From contig JABFXM010000598.1 in the NCBI GenBank assembly GCA_013361745.1, positions 1-9,961 on the forward strand: DNA of 9,961 nucleotides. The letters are read 5' to 3'. Origin of the DNA: Gemmatimonadaceae bacterium (GTDB taxonomy: Bacteria > Gemmatimonadota > Gemmatimonadetes > Gemmatimonadales > Gemmatimonadaceae). The notes under the pieces were generated by a model, which was not told the origin of the DNA, did not search any database, and saw only the letters and a list, made by a program, of their open reading frames with translations. Below, in pieces: positions 7,960 to 9,961 of the stretch (its first letter is position 1; each line of letters begins with the position of its first letter). Both the position numbers and the translations under genes were made by a program.

Positions 7960-8421
7960 TCAGTTCCCGGAGTCCGGAACCCGCGTGCGTACCACGATCG
8001 CGCCGTTCCCTCCCTCGGTGCCGTAGTAGGGCGTGGCTTCCATCGCCGTCATGACGCGAATCCACGCGACGTTCTCCGCGGGGATCTCGCGCAGCGACGC
8101 GAGGTCGAGCCGCATCACGTCGTCGACGACGAGCAGCACCTGTGGGTTCATCACGAGGCTCGACCGCCCGCGTGAAGTGGCCTCGAAGTCGTGCGTGACG
8201 GCCCGCCCCCCGCGCACCTCGCTCATCGACAGGAACGTTCCGCCGCGGCGGAGCGCGTCGTACGCGTTCGTCGCACCGCTCCGCACGATGTCCTCATGGG
8301 TGATGAGGTTCGGGTCGTGGAACGGACGCGACGCGTCGGGACGATGAAGTGTCGCGCACGCGCCGACACCCGCGACGAGCATGACGCTCGCCATGAGCCG
8401 GACCCCGCCTGGCTGCCGCAT
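7960..8421 (-). CDS. Small lipoprotein resembling an isolated TonB-receptor plug domain
   Basis: A 153-aa protein with a signal peptide and lipobox VGAC (Cys22), so it is probably a lipoprotein. The start at 8421 is fixed by GGGAGG 4 bases upstream. ITHEDIVRSGATNAYDALRR (about 41-60) resembles the start of receptor plug domains. The second half, with VLLVVDDV, a LASLREIPAENVAWIRVM stretch, YYGTEGGNGAIVV and a basic end, parallels the SusC plug order of VYVDG, the ED-IESIEVLKG stretch, MYGTAAANGVLLI and TTKRG. There is no beta barrel: the protein ends right after the plug-like part. Short plug-like lipoproteins of this type occur repeatedly in Gemmatimonadota as far as I recall. Their function is unknown; an accessory of the outer-membrane receptor is a guess. 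It is convergent with the SusCD operon. Confidence 0.85.
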   Translation of the reverse strand: MRQPGGVRLMASVMLVAGVGACATLHRPDASRPFHDPNLITHEDIVRSGATNAYDALRRGGTFLSMSEVRGGRAVTHDFEATSRGRSSLVMNPQVLLVVDDVMRLDLASLREIPAENVAWIRVMTAMEATPYYGTEGGNGAIVVRTRVPDSGN

Positions 8422-8437
8422 GGTGCCTCCCGCGTTG

Positions 8438-8525
8438 GCGGCCCGCTTCGCCCTCGAAAGTGACGACTGCCGCGCTCCACGGAGCGAAGCCGTGGTTCGA
8501 TCCTCTGCTTCACGTTGCGGGCCGC
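8438..8525 (-). repeat. Nested inverted repeats in the leader of the plug lipoprotein gene
   Basis: GCGGCCCGC (8438-8446) and GCGGGCCGC (8517-8525) are exact reverse complements. Inside them, CCACGG (8477-8482) and CCGTGG (8490-8495) form a second stem with a 7-base loop. On the minus strand this structure would sit just upstream of the ribosome site (8426-8431). In DNA this GC-rich, a 9-base inverted repeat can arise by chance. A TTGACG box at 8535-8540 (minus) has only a poor partner 17 bases on, so no promoter is called. Confidence 0.3.
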
Positions 8526-8577
8526 GAGAGCACCCGTCAAGCGCCCGCGTCTCCGGCCGATACGAACGTATGATGAA

Positions 8578-8603
8578 GAAGGGGGCCGGCGTCGCCGGCC
8601 CCT
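8578..8603 (-). terminator. Intrinsic terminator after lemA
   Basis: GGGGCCGGC (8582-8590) and GCCGGCCCC (8594-8602) form a perfect 9-bp stem with a 3-base loop. On the minus strand it follows the lemA stop by 27 bases and is followed by CTTCTTCATCATA, a moderately T-rich tract. It should separate the lemA transcript from the plug lipoprotein gene downstream. Confidence 0.75.
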
Positions 8604-8629
8604 CTTCACGTCTCAGCGCTCCGCCGGCA

Positions 8630-9211
8630 TCATGGCGTCGGCGTCGCCGGCTTCGAGAAGTCCACCGTCGGCGGACCGCTGCGCATCGCGGGATCCGTGA
8701 CCTCGAAGTACTTCCGCGCCTTCGCGCCGGTGACCTTCGCCGTCAGCGCGGTCGGGAACTGCCGGATGTAGGTGTTGTACTGCCGCACCGCGTCGTTGTA
8801 GTCGGTGCGCGCGACCGCGATGCGGTTCTCCGTTCCCGTCAGCTCGTCCTGCAGCTGCCGGAAGTTCGCGTCCGCCTTCAGCTGCGGGTAGTTCTCCGAG
8901 ATCGCGAGCAGCCGACCGAGCGCACCCGTCATCTGCGCGTTGGCATTCGCCATCGCTTCCGGATCGCCGCTCTGCTTCGCGCCGAGCAGTCGCGAGCGCG
9001 CGTCGGCGACCGCCGTGAAGATCTGCTCCTCGTGCTGCGCGTACCCCTTCACCGTCGACACCAGATTCGGGATCAGGTCGGCACGCCGCTGCAGCTGTGT
9101 CTCGATCTGTCCCTGAGCCGCGCTCGCCTGCTCGTCGTAGGTCTGGATCGTGTTGTAGCCGCAGCCCGTCGCGAGCACCGCGGCCAGAATGACGCCCACG
9201 TGTCGCTTCAT
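8630..9211 (-). CDS. lemA: LemA family lipoprotein
   Basis: A 193-aa LemA-family protein. The N-terminus is a short signal peptide with lipobox ATGC (Cys17), then GYNTIQTYDEQ. The family core follows as a helical bundle with the hallmark RRADLIPNLVSTVKGYAQHE (about 42-61), then DARSRLLGA, ISENYPQLKADANFRQLQDEL and TENRIAVARTDYNDAVRQYN. The C-terminus after YFEV is short and Pro/Thr-rich. GGAG lies 8 bases before the ATG at 9211. It sits 46 bases downstream of the AgmX/PglI-like lipoprotein gene on the same strand and is probably co-transcribed with it. LemA proteins are widespread envelope proteins of poorly defined role, in some bacteria linked to membrane-protein quality control. No partner TPM-domain protein is visible here. 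Confidence 0.93.
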   Translation of the reverse strand: MKRHVGVILAAVLATGCGYNTIQTYDEQASAAQGQIETQLQRRADLIPNLVSTVKGYAQHEEQIFTAVADARSRLLGAKQSGDPEAMANANAQMTGALGRLLAISENYPQLKADANFRQLQDELTGTENRIAVARTDYNDAVRQYNTYIRQFPTALTAKVTGAKARKYFEVTDPAMRSGPPTVDFSKPATPTP

Positions 9212-9257
9212 CGGATCGTCTCCGTTCGGTTGATTGGGATCCTGTCGCCGACGCCGC

Positions 9258-9833
9258 TCAGGCGCCGCTGAAGCTGAGCTGCACCACGTATTTCCCGGGC
9301 TTCACCGCGCCGGGCGCGAGCTTCCATGCCTGCTTCGCTTTCTGGTTGAGGCAGTTGTTCACCGCCCGCCCCGCGGCCGAGCCGCTCCAGCGCGAATCGC
9401 CCACCGTCGCGTTGGTGATCCCCTCGCTTCCCACGGTCACCACCATCGCCACGTTCCCGCTGAGTCTCGGGTCGACCTTCTGGCCGAACTCGGTATAGCA
9501 GAACTTGGTCACGCTCTGCTCGCGCTCGACCGCGTCCATCAGCTCACCGGGCGCGCGAGGCACGTTCTCCGACGACGCCGTGCTCGCCGGAGCGGTCAGC
9601 TTGCGCTTCTTGAACGTATCCGGCTCGGCGGCGGGGATGTTCGCCTGGATCTTCGAGAGGTCCGTGGCGGTCGCCGTGTCGAGGTGGGTCGTGTCGACCG
9701 GGATCGAGTCGCGGCGCGCCTGCTTCTCATCCTTCGGGCAGCCGGCGAGCAGCAGTACCAGCGGAATGATCCCGACGAGCGCGGAGCGATTCAGCCTCCG
9801 ATTCAGCGGCCGTGCCGTTCGTGTCATGTGCAT
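9258..9833 (-). CDS. Lipoprotein with AgmX/PglI-type (TonB C-terminus-like) domain
   Basis: A 191-aa protein with a basic N-terminus, a hydrophobic segment (about 18-31) and lipobox LAGC (Cys32). A disordered Asp/Thr/Ala-rich linker follows (about 33-95). The C-terminal domain (about 97-190) has the AgmX/PglI pattern: FCY (C112), PRLSGNVAMVVTVGSEGITNA, a second cysteine (NNC, C161), a W before the last strands, and a closing V-x-L-x-F strand. This fold resembles the TonB C-terminal domain, and the two cysteines are probably a structural disulfide. AgmX/PglI domains are known mainly from myxobacterial gliding and related envelope proteins. Here it is lipid-anchored, with no ExbB/ExbD nearby, so classical energy transduction is doubtful. 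ATG 9833 is preferred (AGGA about 11 bases upstream); ATG 9827 is the alternative. Confidence 0.85.
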   Translation of the reverse strand: MHMTRTARPLNRRLNRSALVGIIPLVLLLAGCPKDEKQARRDSIPVDTTHLDTATATDLSKIQANIPAAEPDTFKKRKLTAPASTASSENVPRAPGELMDAVEREQSVTKFCYTEFGQKVDPRLSGNVAMVVTVGSEGITNATVGDSRWSGSAAGRAVNNCLNQKAKQAWKLAPGAVKPGKYVVQLSFSGA

Positions 9834-9891
9834 CGTGCGTTTGTCCTGGTGACCGGTTGAGACGAAAAAGCCAATGTCGACGCGGCCGCCG

Positions 9892-9961
9892 TCAGGAGAC
9901 GGCGAGCCGGTCGACGTATGCGACGAGGCGTTCGAGCCCCGTGAGGTAGCCCGCGATCACC
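9892..9961 (-). CDS. C-terminal end of an unidentified protein, 5' end outside window
   Basis: On the minus strand the frame from the window edge reads VIAGYLTGLERLVAYVDRL and ends AVS with TGA at 9892-9894. Codons mostly end in G or C and the helix-like sequence looks like a genuine protein end. Twenty-two residues are too few to assign a family. The next gene on this strand starts 58 bases downstream. Five T residues (minus strand, 9865-9869) follow the stop by about 25 bases and might be part of a weak terminator, but no convincing stem precedes them. Confidence 0.6.
   Translation of the reverse strand, partial: VIAGYLTGLERLVAYVDRLAVS

Noticed and set aside
6383..8065. Long open frame on the minus strand (560 codons) opposite the SusD gene
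   Set aside because: Same mirror effect; the translation is Arg/Glu/Gly-rich with no recognisable motif, and it runs across the palindromic terminator.
8441..8523. tRNA-like segment with GGTTCGATCC and complementary ends
   Set aside because: The putative T-arm stem does not pair, extra bases separate it from the 3' acceptor half, and no D-arm or anticodon arm fits.
9925..9945. GTTCGAGCCC resembling a tRNA T-loop at the right edge
   Set aside because: No pairing T-stem or acceptor is visible and the segment is coding on the minus strand.
1..9961. Insertion sequences, CRISPR arrays, attachment sites, origin
   Set aside because: No transposase or integrase, no regularly spaced repeats and no terminal inverted repeats or DnaA-box clusters were seen by eye on either strand.

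Overview
This 9961-base, very GC-rich window looks like a chromosomal segment of a Gram-negative bacterium that uses SusC/SusD-type outer-membrane uptake. High GC combined with a SusC/RagA receptor and RagB/SusD lipoprotein pair, a stand-alone plug-domain lipoprotein and a Thermus-type single-zinc methionyl-tRNA synthetase fits Gemmatimonadota better than AT-rich Bacteroidota. This placement is an inference from gene content. No mobile element, CRISPR array or RNA gene was seen.

Plus-strand housekeeping block (1-2958): the 3' end of an Arg/Gly-tailed protein (possibly a PSP1/RicT-type protein) is followed after 5 bases by metG, which starts with GTG. After a 125-base gap comes a membrane-anchored M23 metallo-endopeptidase with all catalytic residues present, closed by a clear intrinsic terminator.

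Plus-strand uptake block (about 3007-7934): a good sigma70-type promoter is followed by a leader of about 265 bases. The leader holds two hairpins, a competing pairing and a possible 49-codon reading frame. Then come a SusC/RagA TonB-dependent receptor (1035 aa) and its SusD/RagB lipoprotein (479 aa), 23 bases apart and surely co-transcribed. No glycanase, peptidase or regulator tied to a substrate lies beside them, so the cargo is unknown. A perfect 34-base palindrome ends the block and probably serves as a bidirectional terminator.

Minus-strand block (7960-9961, read right to left): the C-terminal end of an unidentified protein, then a lipoprotein ending in an AgmX/PglI (TonB C-terminus-like) domain, then a LemA-family lipoprotein with its own terminator. 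Last is a 153-aa lipoprotein resembling an isolated TonB-receptor plug domain, convergent with the SusCD operon. All three complete minus-strand genes encode predicted lipoproteins, so most of the right-hand 6.7 kb is envelope biology.

The most interesting points are the barrel-less plug lipoprotein beside a complete SusCD pair, the possible RNA switch in the SusC leader, the lipid-anchored TonB-CTD-like protein, and a sharp patch of rare codons near the 3' end of metG.
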